64,000 bases of DNA, from the NCBI RefSeq assembly GCF_026230105.1, contig NC_079477.1, positions 16,125,001 through 16,189,000 on the forward strand, given 5' to 3'. Source of the stretch: Diorhabda sublineata. Lineage: Eukaryota > Arthropoda > Insecta > Coleoptera > Chrysomelidae. Positions 13,601 to 23,290 of the stretch are shown one piece after another (position 1 is the stretch's first letter; the number at the start of each line of letters is the position of its first letter). Under the pieces are notes generated by a model. It saw only the letters and a program-made list of their open reading frames with translations, had not been told where the DNA came from and did no database searches. The position numbers and the translations under genes are program-made.

Positions 13601-16600
13601 AAATGAGTGACGTGATGAATGTTTGTTTTAAAAATTGAAATTCTTATTCGATTCTTATTTGATTAGCTACGTCTTTAGTCCACGTACAAAAGTAATATTT
13701 TTTCTAACTAATTTTTCAAACTCAAATACCAGAGTGTAATTTTCTTATGCTCATCAGTATTTTTCCCAGTATCACAAATGCTGCGAGTATCAGTTTGAAG
13801 ATAACCGAGTAATAAGTTCAATTTGGTTTCAAACACATGTCGATATATTGAAAACTTGACTAAATATCTGCATCAAGATGTTGTTCATTAAATCTTTTTC
13901 CGTACAGTTCATGTATTTTTGTTACATACAATACTGATGACCAATGCTTTTTTCTACAACCGTTTAATTGGTTTTGGTGATGAAATCTATTACTTCTCTA
14001 CAGAAGTCTCTCTAGTGGGGCCTATTAACGATATGACCAGATACCAACTGCTCAATAACTGAGGTGTTGAGAAAATAAATGTTGTCCTAAACCTTCCACC
14101 TCTATACAGTAGAAAGTCTAGTGTGATATCAATTTCATCACTTATATTTTACTGTAAATAGCTAATAATAGTAGCTCCAACACTTTAAATCATATTGAAC
14201 TAGCTTTTACCCGCGGCTTTGCTCGCATCGAATCCATTAAGTAAGTATCAGAAATCATTATAATAGAAAAGAACGAACTCTGTAGCTATATTAGAACCTG
14301 GGATATAGATCTTTGAATATAGAAAAATTGCCAAAAACCTACAAAAATCCATAACTCCACATTGAATGTCCGCGCCTAGCTCCTCTCCAACTCAACCGAT
14401 TTAAGTGTTCAAAAACTCAAAAGAAAGAAGGTGTTTCAGCGAGTGTTCTTAAACCAAAACGAAGTCTCTATCTTGAATAGAACCTGACATATTGAGGATA
14501 GAACGTGTGTATGTGAAAAACTTGAGTGTAACTTGAGAATGGTGAAAATTAGATGAAATCCGATGGTTGATGGCTGATCTGTGCATCAGTACCTTTCATT
14601 GAAAAAAAAAATTAAGCAAATCGGTTGGGTAGAACGCCTGAACGGTCTCGGAATGGAAATCATCAATATTTTTAGTATATATGATAATAATTGTTTTCTC
14701 TAATTGATATGACTAAGAAAGCACCAGCACATTCGATAATTTCTATTTACAGTTGATAAAAAACCGTCGTCTTCACCTGGATTCGCCAGTAGATTACGTT
14801 TACGACCAGAAACAAGAATTTTTCCGTGTACAGACAATGAAAAAACTAGAATGGAACTCAGCACATCGCAAGATAGAGCTAGGTTACCTTGGTTTAAGCA
14901 GGAAAAATATGTGTCAAACAGATCACCAAGAAATGAGTCATCACAAAAAAATGAACAGTGTGATACGAGACTTTCACGACTAAAAAGTCCAGCCCGATTC
15001 AGTAAGACATTAAGGTTCATATTAAAAAAGAAAAATTCATAAAAAGTAAAGATAAAATATTGGTTGTTTCATAAATATTTATTTTTGTTTTTAGATTTTT
15101 CTCCGCGAAAGATGGGAGCTGAATCGAGTGGTAAGTCTTTCCCAAATTTTAGAATCAGCTTAAAGTGTATGTTTTTCTGTCTACATTGATAGTCTGTTAT
15201 TTCTATAAGCTATTTTGTAAAATTTGATCCTTGTGATTCGTTAGTTAAAATTTCTTCTTCAACTTCGTTTATCGTTTTAGTCTTTAGTTGTGTGTCTCTA
15301 TAATTTGTTTGACCTCTATAACTTTATACTCAATTTAGACTCGTTTGAAATGTACCATAAAGCATGAAAAATGTAGCGAAGATTTTTCGAATGAGGGTGT
15401 TGAAGCACATCCATATTTCTTAATGTAGTGTTCAAGTGTTGGTTAAAGTAGGTGATTTTCACTCTCCATATTTTAAGCCCTTCCAATTTGAATCAATTTT
15501 AATGATTGTATGCCTATTTTTTAGGTATACATGATTTAATTTTGCTCTAAGCAGAGTCTTAATAATTTTAATCAAAATATTTATTAGATAACTCGAAGTT
15601 ATAAATGATACGTCAAACGAATAAGTAGCTCAAACAGTTCTGTTTGTTGATACCATTGACTTAACCCTAAAATGCATAATTTTTTATCACTGAATTATTA
15701 TTGAAACATTTTGAAATAATTAGGTTTTTTTTAAAACATAGAACAGGGGGAAGAAGTCATCGACCCGCTAACGACAATTTTAAAAGTGCGCATGCGATAG
15801 GTCCCGAAACTGATTCAGAATCAGACCCGCGAACAAAGCTACTGTTGCAAGTACGCAACTATGAGGATTATTTTTTTTGCATGTGAAAGGATAATTTTGT
15901 TGCAAATTTGCAACACTATGCATTTAAGATTCAATGTTTCTACCGCGATCCGTTAATACGCGTTAATAGCAAAGATGACGACTAAATAATAGAAATATTT
16001 TTATTTTTTACAGTTACAAAGACAGAATCTTTAACAGTATTCAAATGGGTATATTTCTCAAAGTAAAAATAATATCCCTAGATGGTATCATCATTTGAAC
16101 GTATGGCTGTATGACGGGAGTTATTCTCTTTAGCTTCCTCGATTATCCGATCGGACACCTTGCTTTCTACTTTTGTTGGTTCATAATGCATCATATGTAT
16201 GTGCCTCCACTACCTAGTAATTGAGAAACATTGAAAAATACTGATCAACGTTTGGGAAGAACTCGTATATCATCTTAGCAAGTACTTTTAGCGATATGCA
16301 CGTTGAACAATTATAGGCTTTTGTGTAAGAATGTTCGAGTTGCTAGTTCGTTTCAGTTGAATATCATTTATAATAAGTTTAATGTATTAAATATTATAAA
16401 TATATATAAAATAATATAAAACTCAATTACTCATTTTCAAATACCCGGTATTTTGCTTATTTTATAATTATGCAGTTGGCTTACTATGTTTGGGTATTAG
16501 TATTATTTTCTATTTTTGAGCTAATTTGGCCTACAGTGTATTTTTTTCTATACATAAAGTACAGTAAAACCAAACCTTCTCGAGTTAAGAGAGAGAGATT

Positions 16601-19600
16601 CGTTGTTTAAATTTGTTAGGATAAGGAGAATTTTTATAAGGAGGGTTTGTTGGAGTGGGCCCTGTAATAGGAATTGTTCCTCTACAGGGCCTTTTCGAGG
16701 TAGTTAAGTTTATAAATTGACGTTTGCTTTTATAATGTTTGACTGAATACTTCTTTATTGTTCATCCAAATTTATTCCTTTAATTAGTGAGTCAATTCAA
16801 TATTATCAGCTATACAAATATTTTGATTAAGAGATGTTTCAAAAAGTATTGAACAATTCTGTTTTTTTAGTATTCCTTCTTGCTCCTACGTGGGAAAATT
16901 TAATCAGCTGAGTATTGGAGCGGTTGAGTCTAGAAGTTTTCATTTATCCTTTTCTCAATTTTTTTTTTTCGGAATATCATTTAAAGCATCAATTTTGTGT
17001 CTCATTGCCAGAGCTTGATTTTGAACAATTAGTGTTTTATTTGTCAATTATCAATTTTGTTGCCATTCTTTCATTTAGGTGAATTTTGTTTTACTTGCTA
17101 ACAGCAGAAATTAATTTAAATTGAATATTAAATTAAATTATTGCTCCTCACATTTTTAAATTGAATAAAATTGAAACTTTTAGATAGTTTTCCATCTAGC
17201 GGCGGAGATATGGGAATTGGGACCATTGACAAAAAATGTCCCACCTGTCATTCATTACTTAAACATAGTCCACAAAGCAGCATAGAAAAGAAACTGTCGG
17301 TAAGTAATATCTACATAGGTTATGAAACTATATATAACTGCCCCAGATTATTTATCTCATGTGTTATACTCTATGATAACTAGTTTAGAGAATAAATATT
17401 AACATCATAACATCATATCATCATATCATATCATATCAACCTATAAAAGATGGCACCGTTGTCATGCTGTATTTTTTTCTTTCACTTAAATGTAAAAGAT
17501 ATGTACATGACAGCTATTATTTTTCAATACTTAATAGAACTTTTCATAATATTTTTCACTTAAACTTAGATGCCATAATTGCATAATAACTTTAAAACTA
17601 TGAAAAATACATAAAAAGTTATAGAAAATAAAAATGTAGCTTCTTTTTTAACGAATATTTTGGATTTTTATATCTCTGTAACTTGGAAAATACAGGAGAT
17701 ATTGCAGTTTAAAGTAACCACTTTAGTGGAAAAATGAACTGTCTCAAGCACTGCAAACCTTTCCCTTCAAAAAATAAAGGACTTAAAAGATTTTTCATTC
17801 ACATGAGCTTGGAGCAAAATAGGTTTTCTCATTTTTGGAGTAAAATTGCTGTTGCATAAAAGTAGTTACTCCACACTTGTGTTGCCAGAATTGTCCACCA
17901 GCAGAACTGGAAGATAACAATTTTGGCTTTGAAATTTAAAATAAATATATTATTAATGTTTTTATACAACAAAATTTTTTTAATTATCAATATTGATGCT
18001 GAAAATAATATATATTTTTTCAAAAATAATATGAGGAAATTTTTATTTTAAATTACTGTATAAAGTAATTTTTAACACTTTTTTAGTTCGGGGGGTTTTT
18101 TAAGGGTTAAAGGCACCGTTAAAGTATCTTTTAGAAAGCATTTTTTTCATTTTTCTCAATACAGGGGAGGTTTTTAGGGATGGAAAGGAAATATTCTTTA
18201 ATTCCTTTCTAAATAAATAATTATATCAAATCTTCAAAAAGGTATTTTTTGTCATTATTTTTTGCACGGTAGTTGTTTTTAAGGTTTAGATAAGGGGTTG
18301 TAATAATCAAATATACAATAAAATACGTTCGAGAACATGAAACACTATTTAATCTTTGTGCTTGAACAGGATTTTTAACAGTAAGATGATTAAAACTAAT
18401 TTTTTTTAATTTTTACCACTTAGGAGTAATTTATACTACTAAAAAATAAAAAGCGAAACTGAGCCTAAAACGGAACTTATTATAAATTTTCAGCTTCACT
18501 GACTGTAAGAAGTTTATTATTCAGTGAGAAAACCAACCGCAATTACTCGTCTCATTTCCCAAAACACGCTACACAACACTTTTCCCGCTGACAGTGTAAC
18601 CTTCGCTTTCAATAGAACGTCTTTCGTTTTCCACTCTATAGACGTGGATTTACTCTCCGGAATATTATAGTATACCTAGTATACCCAAGTCTCGTCTGCG
18701 GTGAATATTTGGAGCATTAAATTTTCTTCTCCTTTTCACACCGAAGCAGGAGACGCGTGCAAGCTTTCCAGCGTGTGAATTTCTGCTCAAAATTCCAAAT
18801 TCTTGGCAACAATTTGGCTGAAATTTTGCGGTAAGCGAGCCGTTGATGAATTAAGCCCGGTTCTTCACAAAATCGCGTTCAGTACTGCGTCGGTTTCCCA
18901 AAATGAATTTTTCTACAGCGCTCACGTTCTCATCGATAATACTTGTTTGGGAGTAAGTTTGCCACCACTTCTCGACCTTTTCGAAAAGCGTGATTTTACA
19001 TTATCTTCGACCAATAAACGAATAATGAAGCGCAACAGACACTGGTAAATCCTTCTCGCCTCATGGCTTACACTAAAAAGCGAGCTACCTTTACGACACT
19101 AAATTTTTCGCGCATTTATTCAAGAATGCCGATTTATATTTTAACAACCCTCTTATTACTAAAATGTTTTTGAAAACATAACTCAACACAAAATATTGTT
19201 TGGTACTTTGTATGAAAGCTGTTGTGAATTATGCAATTTTCAGAGTTTTGGTACTTATCCTAAATCTACTGCGAATCACCTCTATCAAAATTAAAAATAA
19301 GTCTAGGTAAATTTTCATTAACAAATATTACTTCCCTATCCTACCAATCCTGTATTTTTTTTCAGTGGGTCGTACTGTTTTCAACCAAACACCAGGAGCC
19401 GTTTTTTCTAAACAACATAGCTATACTTTTTCTATCGAAGTTCCATTAGCGTCCACATCTCAATAATAGTTATACATAATAAATAAAAAGTTGAGTGTCT
19501 TGTTATTCAATTTGTGTCTGAATGTTCTTGAGCTGTTTCATACATTTCATTCATGTTCAGTTCTGTATATCAGTTCTTTTGCTACACTTGCGTGCATAGA

Positions 19601-21431
19601 AATCGGCCCACTGTAAACTTTTGAATATATATTTTTTAAATTAATCAGTCCAAAAAAAGAAATATGCTGTTTGAAAGACAATTTAATATGCTTTAATGTG
19701 TCTATAGATTTATCAGCAAACCATAGGTATGGTTTATATGCGAAGCAACCGGTAAACAAATGAAACGTGTTTATGTAGTGATTGTGAAGAAAGTAACAAA
19801 TTTGTCAAATATTAAAATTATTACGTTTGCAACAGAAATTTGCCTATTATTCGTTTTTTATAACCTAAATAGTGTTCAAGTGTATTAGTTTAATGCTTAC
19901 TACATCACAAAAAGTCGCCCAAAAATGTCATCATCGTCTTCTTAATGTAAAAATGGTTTATCGGGTACGGCGATTATTTGTTCGTATAATCTAAATTTTT
20001 CAAACAAAATTTACTGGACACCAAACATTTTTTCTTAAGGGTCTCAAAACTATAATAACGTTATCCATTTATTGACATTTGCCTCGATATTTATTTCACA
20101 TAAACAGAAGATCTTGATCACTTAAATAATGTTCTCAAATTTTTCGACCTAGAATATTACAAATCGATTCCAAATTTTAGAGTTGAAGCAGTGAACTTAC
20201 TTCATTGTTTATTTATATAAATATAAAAGGATTTGTTTTAGGGAATTTCGTCGACCATTAATTCAGTGGACTCGGAGAGGCAAGTAGCTTTCAAGACATA
20301 CATGGACGGAAATTGCATACATAAGACAAATCTCGGAACAGAACAGAGGTAGTGGATGTAATTGTGGAATAGAAATTGAATAATAGGTAAATAACTCTCT
20401 GATTTTCTGCAAATTATATCGATGATTTTTATACATTAAACAAAGGTCGACTGAACGTATTATAATAAGAAGAATGAATGTCCAATTATTTAAATTGAAC
20501 CTATAATCAATTTTGTAATTCAGCATAAGACTAATTATATATAGTTTGAATCTATATTGGAATTGATTTCTGTTTATATTTTGACAAACAATTTACTTCA
20601 CGAATCTCATAAATATTTTTTCTAAATTATCCATCCAGAAAGTTTGAAGCATTCACTTTTATCTTATTAATTAGATAATTAACGCTATTAGGTTTATGGC
20701 TGTAATTTTTTTTTATTTTGAATAGCCCCACAAAAAATACAGTGGAGAATATTATTAGGTAACGTTGATCAAATTTTAATCAACAATTATTCACGCATAA
20801 TTCAGCGTTTAATAATGAATTCTATCATAGTCGAGGAAAAAAAGTTAGTGAAAAGAAAATATAACAAAGTATTCTGTCATCTTGTTGAGAATTCGTTTAT
20901 CATATGTAAAGTGCCAGTTAATTGGATAAATTTTAAAAATATTTTTCTTTATTTCTATATTTTCTATACGCCCTGGACGTACGTACGTGGCGGACCTAAA
21001 ATTCTGAAAATAATATCCTCGTTTTCTCGGAGCCACATTAGTTATAATTTTTTTTTACGGAATAATGTCTGTTAAAAAAAGTATTTTTGTATAAATGTTA
21101 CAACAGAATGTACCTACACTTTTTAATATATATTTCTTGCATTCAAATATCTAAACATTCTTCATTGAGACTTGCATTATAGCCGGAATATATGATGACT
21201 AGAAATATATCTTGTCACATTTTGTTGCTTCATTTTGTTTTTCAGATTGAAATATATAAATTAAAGGTTGTTACGAATGACGATGAATTTTTTTTAAATT
21301 TATTTTTAGATATTTTATTCATTAGTGTATTATTTTGCAGCATCAAAACGACTTCAGTGGGAAGAGATTTTGGAATTTGTCGTAATGATAGACTTAATAG
21401 ATATAGAGATCTAATATTGTATATTGTATAA
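523..21431 (+). CDS. unrecognised multi-exon gene, Ser/basic-rich protein (5' end outside window)
   Basis: I do not recognise this gene. Ten exons (523-721, 3466-3597, 5500-5667, 8242-8357, 10287-10349, 14753-15001, 15095-15130, 17184-17299, 20242-20279, 21341-21431) each have an AG acceptor and, apart from the last, a donor. The phases fit at every junction (2,2,2,1,1,1,1,0,2), giving about 401 residues to a TAA at 21429. The protein starts acidic/Tyr-rich, then becomes rich in Ser, Arg and Lys and is probably largely disordered. It holds PSRIPIRP, which fits the EB1-binding SxIP consensus in a basic/Pro setting, several SPR/SPA sites, and a CPTCH motif. A microtubule link is only an inference from SRIP. 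The exon chain is strong up to 17299; the last two exons are less sure. Exons further 5' must exist because the first one seen starts mid-codon. Confidence 0.7.
722..2520. other. intron A-B, no gene seen
   Basis: AT-rich intron sequence. I see no exon-like frame with splice sites, no terminal repeats and no long simple repeat. Confidence 0.5.
2526..3356 (+). mobile_element. mariner relic, internally deleted (same family as 39.8 kb copy)
   Basis: The left end tcactcaataagtcgtgtaac matches the terminal repeat of the element at 39801. Transposase pieces follow in order: YPDSASSKR-like, FAEFKRG-like, then a jump to DYLQKGETINSEYYLELLD-like, LFHQDNAPIHKS-like and HSPYSPDLAP-like. About 300 bases of the centre, including the first catalytic Asp, are missing, and frameshifts and stops are frequent. 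No right terminal repeat is recognisable. Confidence 0.75.
3466..3597 (+). CDS. unknown + gene, exon B
   Basis: Acceptor ttattttag ends at 3465. Donor gtaagt starts at 3598, just before an in-frame TAA. It enters and leaves in phase 2 (44 codon equivalents). The product is Ser-rich (GSGCSSARSKESSRSY, then SAASSIKKLF), as in a disordered, phosphorylatable region. A mariner relic ends about 110 bases upstream. Confidence 0.7.
3598..5499. other. intron B-C, no gene seen
   Basis: AT-rich intron sequence. The short frames in it have no splice signals in phase with the gene and match nothing I recognise. Confidence 0.45.
5500..5667 (+). CDS. unknown + gene, exon C
   Basis: The acceptor is a modest tttttgaataaccaaag ending at 5499; the donor gtgagt starts at 5668. 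Phase 2 in and out. It encodes a charged stretch with three related short segments, LEIKRSVET, IEIKRKVDT and ELRRIKG, which look like a degenerate 8-9-residue repeat and are likely helical. Confidence 0.65.
6477..7257 (+). mobile_element. mariner relic with both terminal repeats
   Basis: The left end carries gttacttaagttttgagatatggcaacac and the right end reads cttaaaacttaaatagcaaccctcg, an inverted pair of about 25 bases. Between them, in several frames, are STVWVFQDEPNPTK, VPLEQRKIV and ELMGHPPYSPCLAPNDFFF, the core signatures of one mariner lineage. At about 780 bases against the usual 1.3 kb, a block between the DNA-binding part and the catalytic core is gone. The element at 57.7 kb has the same ends in opposite orientation. 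Confidence 0.75.
7547..7621. repeat. (TA)n microsatellite
   Basis: About 75 bases of TA dinucleotide with one TG interruption near 7614. The tyrosine/isoleucine frames across it are artefacts. Confidence 0.95.
8242..8357 (+). CDS. unknown + gene, exon D
   Basis: Acceptor ataattttag ends at 8241 and donor gtaagt starts at 8358. It enters in phase 2 and leaves in phase 1. The product reads SGDSNEDTHSYLYSSYKHE followed by a basic part. It is followed by PLE debris in the next intron. Confidence 0.7.
8717..9122. repeat. inverted repeat made of PLE terminal sequence
   Basis: The + strand at 8725-8835 (caaagaaaagtcgaaacgtc onward) is similar to the reverse complement of 8998-9120, giving arms of about 110 bases around a roughly 165-base centre. 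Both arms carry the hammerhead-like GAAACGTC core. Head-to-head terminal pieces are a known arrangement in Penelope-like elements. Confidence 0.65.
9100..9135 (-). ncRNA. hammerhead-ribozyme-like motif (PLE copy 1)
   Basis: The - strand reads TTGATAA, a weak helix II around AAAGAA, then GAAAC GTC and AAAAT. The GAA box and the short AC/GT helix III before C17 are present. The CTGANGA box is degraded to TTGATAA, so activity is unlikely. Confidence 0.4.
9578..9612 (-). ncRNA. hammerhead-ribozyme-like motif (PLE copy 2)
   Basis: The - strand reads TTGATAA, then a perfect hairpin GACTT-AAAGAA-AAGTC in the helix II position, then GAAAC GTC. Helix I could form from ATTTT and AAAAT. Two changes in the CTGANGA box argue against activity now. 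It sits in a tandem repeat, as expected for PLE hammerheads, whose short helix III works best as dimers. Confidence 0.45.
9867..10133 (-). pseudogene. Penelope-like element, GIY-YIG endonuclease C-terminal fragment
   Basis: An 89-codon open stretch encodes a GIY-YIG nuclease module: TKLKSKTPKNRRSNIMYQVP, then CTNCDAVYIGQTSQYLENRV, then RGHQYDKKNR. The VYIG core, the downstream Arg and the Cys pair before it are as in the endonuclease after the reverse transcriptase of Penelope-like elements. The frame stops at 9867 because one base is missing: a +1 shift restores similarity (KHKFNYKDSKILDTES). No reverse transcriptase is visible upstream, so this is a 5'-truncated, dead copy in the intron before exon E of the + gene. 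Confidence 0.8.
10287..10349 (+). CDS. unknown + gene, exon E with SxIP-like motif
   Basis: A 63-base exon between acceptor taattgtag and donor gtaaga, phase 1 in and out. It encodes LPSRIPIRPESRSALKVP. SRIP with flanking Arg and Pro fits the S/T-x-I-P consensus used by microtubule plus-end trackers to bind EB1. Motifs of this length also arise by chance. Confidence 0.65.
10642..11725 (-). mobile_element. mariner element with intact terminal repeats, dead transposase
   Basis: The ends are a perfect inverted pair, tacgaggatgtattgaaa at 10642 and its complement ending at 11725, with TA at each tip. On the - strand, 11370-11002 encodes a helix-turn-helix end plus IVTMDETWVHSYDPETK and SMEWQHSGSPRPKK. 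A second frame down to 10779 encodes VLFLHDTPPAHKS and HPPYSPDLAPSNYHLFPQLK. A deletion and frameshift separate them. The third catalytic residue is Asn (SNY) where the family has Asp, and the second box reads HDTPP for HDNAP. It lies just after exon E. Confidence 0.85.
11726..14189. other. intron E-F, unclassified sequence
   Basis: No exon fits the phase of the gene here. A small stem, agtctctt paired with aagagact, followed by another agtctctt, lies at 12892-12927. Matching actacggaag words near 12050 and 12850 hint at an old inverted-repeat element but are too short to call. Confidence 0.4.
14190..14690. mobile_element. possible non-autonomous dispersed repeat
   Basis: It begins agcttttacccgcggctttg and contains aaatcggttgggtagaacgc and ends near a TATA-rich tail. 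These phrases resemble common insect dispersed repeats (SINE/LINE or Helitron-associated tails). Without a copy in this window to compare, the class and ends are uncertain. Confidence 0.35.
14753..15001 (+). CDS. unknown + gene, exon F (largest)
   Basis: Acceptor ttctatttacag ends at 14752; donor gtaaga starts at 15002. Phase 1 in and out, 249 bases. It is rich in Arg, Ser and Pro, including FASRLRLRPETR, RLPWFKQEK and LSRLKSPARF. If the donor were skipped, the frame would run to a TAA at 15040 and give a short basic tail (KKKNS), a possible intron-retention end. Confidence 0.7.
15095..15130 (+). CDS. unknown + gene, microexon G (36 bases)
   Basis: Acceptor tttgtttttag ends at 15094 and donor gtaagt starts at 15131. 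The 36 bases keep the frame (phase 1 in and out) and encode FSPRKMGAESS. The intron before it is only 93 bases. Because it is symmetric, it could be skipped without changing the frame. Confidence 0.65.
15747..15850 (+). other. exon-like island of higher GC (unplaced)
   Basis: After cag at 15746, one frame reads GGRSHRPANDNFKSAHAIGP and then ETDSESDPRTKLLLQ before gtacgc. It is far richer in G+C than its surroundings. It can be entered from exon G (phase 1) but leaves in phase 0, which does not fit exon H. It may be a cassette exon to another acceptor, a decayed exon or TE debris. Confidence 0.25.
16658..16691. repeat. strong nested hairpin
   Basis: ggccctgta pairs with tacagggcc, and inside the loop ggaa pairs with ttcc around ttg. 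It is an isolated GC-rich stem in AT-rich intron sequence between exons G and H. Function unknown. Confidence 0.6.
17184..17299 (+). CDS. unknown + gene, exon H with CxxC motif
   Basis: Acceptor gaaacttttag ends at 17183; donor gtaagt starts at 17300. It enters in phase 1 and leaves in phase 0. The product contains MGIGTIDKKCPTCHSLLKH. CPTCH looks like half of a zinc-binding knuckle, but no second Cys pair is seen in this exon. Confidence 0.65.
17399..17440. repeat. short (ATCAT)n-like simple repeat
   Basis: Imperfect tandem units of atcat/catat follow exon H by 100 bases. Confidence 0.7.
18500..19100 (-). mobile_element. mariner-superfamily relic
   Basis: On the - strand, IFTADETWVY is followed by NIPESKSTSIEWKTKD, matching the first catalytic motif of mariner transposases (T-x-DETW-V, then PESK and EW). 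Upstream frames carry helix-turn-helix-like remnants with stops. No matching terminal repeats were found. It lies between exons H and K. Confidence 0.6.
19366..19466 (+). CDS. candidate alternative last exon (K) of the + gene
   Basis: A long pyrimidine tract plus cag ends at 19365. The following frame GRTVFNQTPGAVFSKQ...STSQ runs to TAA TAG at 19464. AATAAA signals at 19478 and 19482 and a GT-rich stretch follow. It needs a donor exon ending in phase 1, so it would join exon G (or D, E or F) rather than H, giving about 353 residues. Composition and layout look like a genuine terminal exon, but the link to this gene is inferred only from position and phase. Confidence 0.45.
19478..19487 (+). 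terminator. overlapping AATAAA signals after candidate exon K
   Basis: Two overlapping AATAAA hexamers begin 12 bases after the K stop and are followed by a GT-rich stretch (gttgagtgtcttgtt), the usual cleavage-site layout. Confidence 0.4.
20242..20279 (+). CDS. unknown + gene, exon I (GC donor)
   Basis: Acceptor atttgttttag ends at 20241. It reads GISSTINSVDSE in phase 0 after exon H. The donor used here is AG|GCAAGT (GC at 20280), a perfect GC-AG consensus that keeps frame with exon J. A GT donor four bases further on would leave phase 0 and a short tail ending in WNLS. Small exon, so moderate certainty. Confidence 0.45.
21341..21431 (+). CDS. unknown + gene, last exon J
   Basis: Acceptor tattttgcag ends at 21340. 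In the frame set by the GC donor it reads IKTTSVGRDFGICRNDRLN and on to TAA at 21429-21431. A second frame is also open (QWEEILEFVV...) and would fit a phase-1 donor such as exon G, so the frame is not certain. A poly(A) signal lies 30 bases after the stop. Confidence 0.45.
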
Positions 21432-21461
21432 AAAAAGTTTAATCGTTCAAGGTATCCCATC

Positions 21462-21467
21462 AATAAA
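21462..21467 (+). terminator. poly(A) signal AATAAA of the + gene
   Basis: The first AATAAA after the exon J stop, 30 bases downstream. Such hexamers are common in DNA this AT-rich, so support comes mainly from position. Confidence 0.4.
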
Positions 21468-21944
21468 ATAAGTACTCAAATTTGGACAAAAATATTTAAA
21501 TATTATATATCCCAATATAATTAATTTCATTTCCTCATGACTGCTGAGAACTTTTACATAAAAAATAAATATTCATCTTTATCATATAACTAATATAATT
21601 TAATAATAACGTCGGTGGTGGGACACCTTGAACAATACGTTAAGATTACTGCATTTTCAGATTATCTAATTGTATTTTACAACACAGAATTTGTTTTTGA
21701 TAAAACATTATTTTTATTGTTTTTGATAAAACGTTATTTTTATATATCAAGTATTTTCAATTTATTTTATTCATTTAGTGTCCTATCTAAATTAATATCA
21801 CCTTAACATAATCATATTTTTCTTTCTTTTTTCAACAATCATTGCAGCTGTGATCTTGGCATATTCTAAATCTTCTTTTGCAAATAATTTTTAGAAAAAG
21901 TCTCAACACGTGACTCGCTAAAATCTGTTTATCGAAGAAAAATA

Positions 21945-22200
21945 GTGAACCAAAACAATGATCAGTGCATGATCATCACTTGGAACATTCCGGGCGAAAC
22001 AGGGCGCGGCATCGTTATTGGTCGACATCAGAGTCACCATAATAAAAATAAAAAGCCGCGTGAGAGGGGCCTGTGTCGCGTTGCTGCGAAATCCGCTAGA
22101 TCAGGTGTAGTACAGGGTCGACAGCATTTGGCATCCTATTATCGTACCGCAGTGAGATTGTTTATTTTTGTCTGTTTCGTAATTTTCTTAAACAGAATCT
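21945..22200 (+). other. GC-rich open stretch before the DDE relic
   Basis: An 85-codon frame (TWNIPGETGRGIVIGRHQSH and a basic run after it) is markedly richer in G+C than its surroundings. No family recognised. It directly precedes the transposase relic and may be its degraded 5' part or separate inserted DNA. Confidence 0.25.
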
Positions 22201-22239
22201 GAGACAAATACAGCTGATGACGTTATTTCCAAAACGACT

Positions 22240-23290
22240 AATCATTCAGTGGCCCAAAAAAGTATCCATTAAGAAAAAAAAGTAACAATTCAATTGATGA
22301 ATTCGACAAGAACGCCATCAGAATAATTATCCACAATTTTTTTCTTTCAAAATGAGTTTCCTACAGTGGATAAAGTTCTGAGAGTAGTTAACGAAAATAA
22401 GGACTTGCCGGATTTTAAAAGATCAAAATTTTATAATTTATTGTAAGAAATGGGATTTCAATACAAAAAACGAGGAAAAGTTTATTATTAGAAAAGGCAG
22501 AAATAATTGTGTGGTGGCGAGAAATTAAAAAATTTCGTGACGAAAATAGAAAAATTTATTAACATTGGTAAACGCTGAACATAATAAGGATAAGGCAAGC
22601 ATTCTTGGATGGACTTTCCACCGGATTAAAAAATTCATCAGGTAGATAATATTTCAAAAAACTATTTTACAAGTTTTTATTTAGTGTCACCTGTCTGTGT
22701 ATGTATGTGCGTAATCAAATCTAAGAACTTCATTTTAATTGACATCTACTTATAGCACTATATCTTCTCTTGTTATTTTTTCAAAGGCTATCTCCAAAAT
22801 TATAAAATATATGTGAATTTCCTTATCTTTATAATTTCTGACTTAATTGCCTAATTCTAAATATCAAGCTTCTTCCATGATTAAAACCATATTGTGAGTC
22901 CCCTAAAATTTCATTCAAATAAAAGCTTGTTTCTAACGAGATTTTTTTCACTATTATTTATTATTGGGTAGACTTAGATAATTTCCACATTCATTACAAT
23001 TCAAGAGTTAATAATACATTTTATGTTTGGTTGTAAAGGGTGCTTGGTTTCATAGGAAAAATTTAATTTTAGGAAAAGGACATAGAGTAATAATTTGTCC
23101 CATCGGTAGTGAAAAGGGTTTTCTACCAGATGCTTTATAGGTATTTGAAACGAAAAGAATTTTGGAGAGACTATCACGATGAAATGGACGTGGTCTCTTT
23201 CGAAAACTCTACCAAAGCTTGAAGGTTGAACTAGGCTGCATATAACACAGTTATGTGTGAGGTGACCACTATTAATATGGGAAGGCATTA
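22240..23290 (+). mobile_element. DDE transposase relic (IS630/Tc1-mariner-like), split by other sequence
   Basis: Frames at 22300-22640 read FPTVDKVLRVVNENKDLPDF, FKRSKFYNLL-MGFQYKKRGK, then AFLDGLSTGLKNSS. After about 380 unrelated bases, 23070-23225 reads GKGHRVIICPIGSEKGFLPD and YHDEMD, then TLPKLEG. This order matches a DDE superfamily transposase common in insect genomes. Stops and frameshifts abound and the catalytic YLDETWVN region is destroyed. It lies between the two host genes. Confidence 0.6.
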
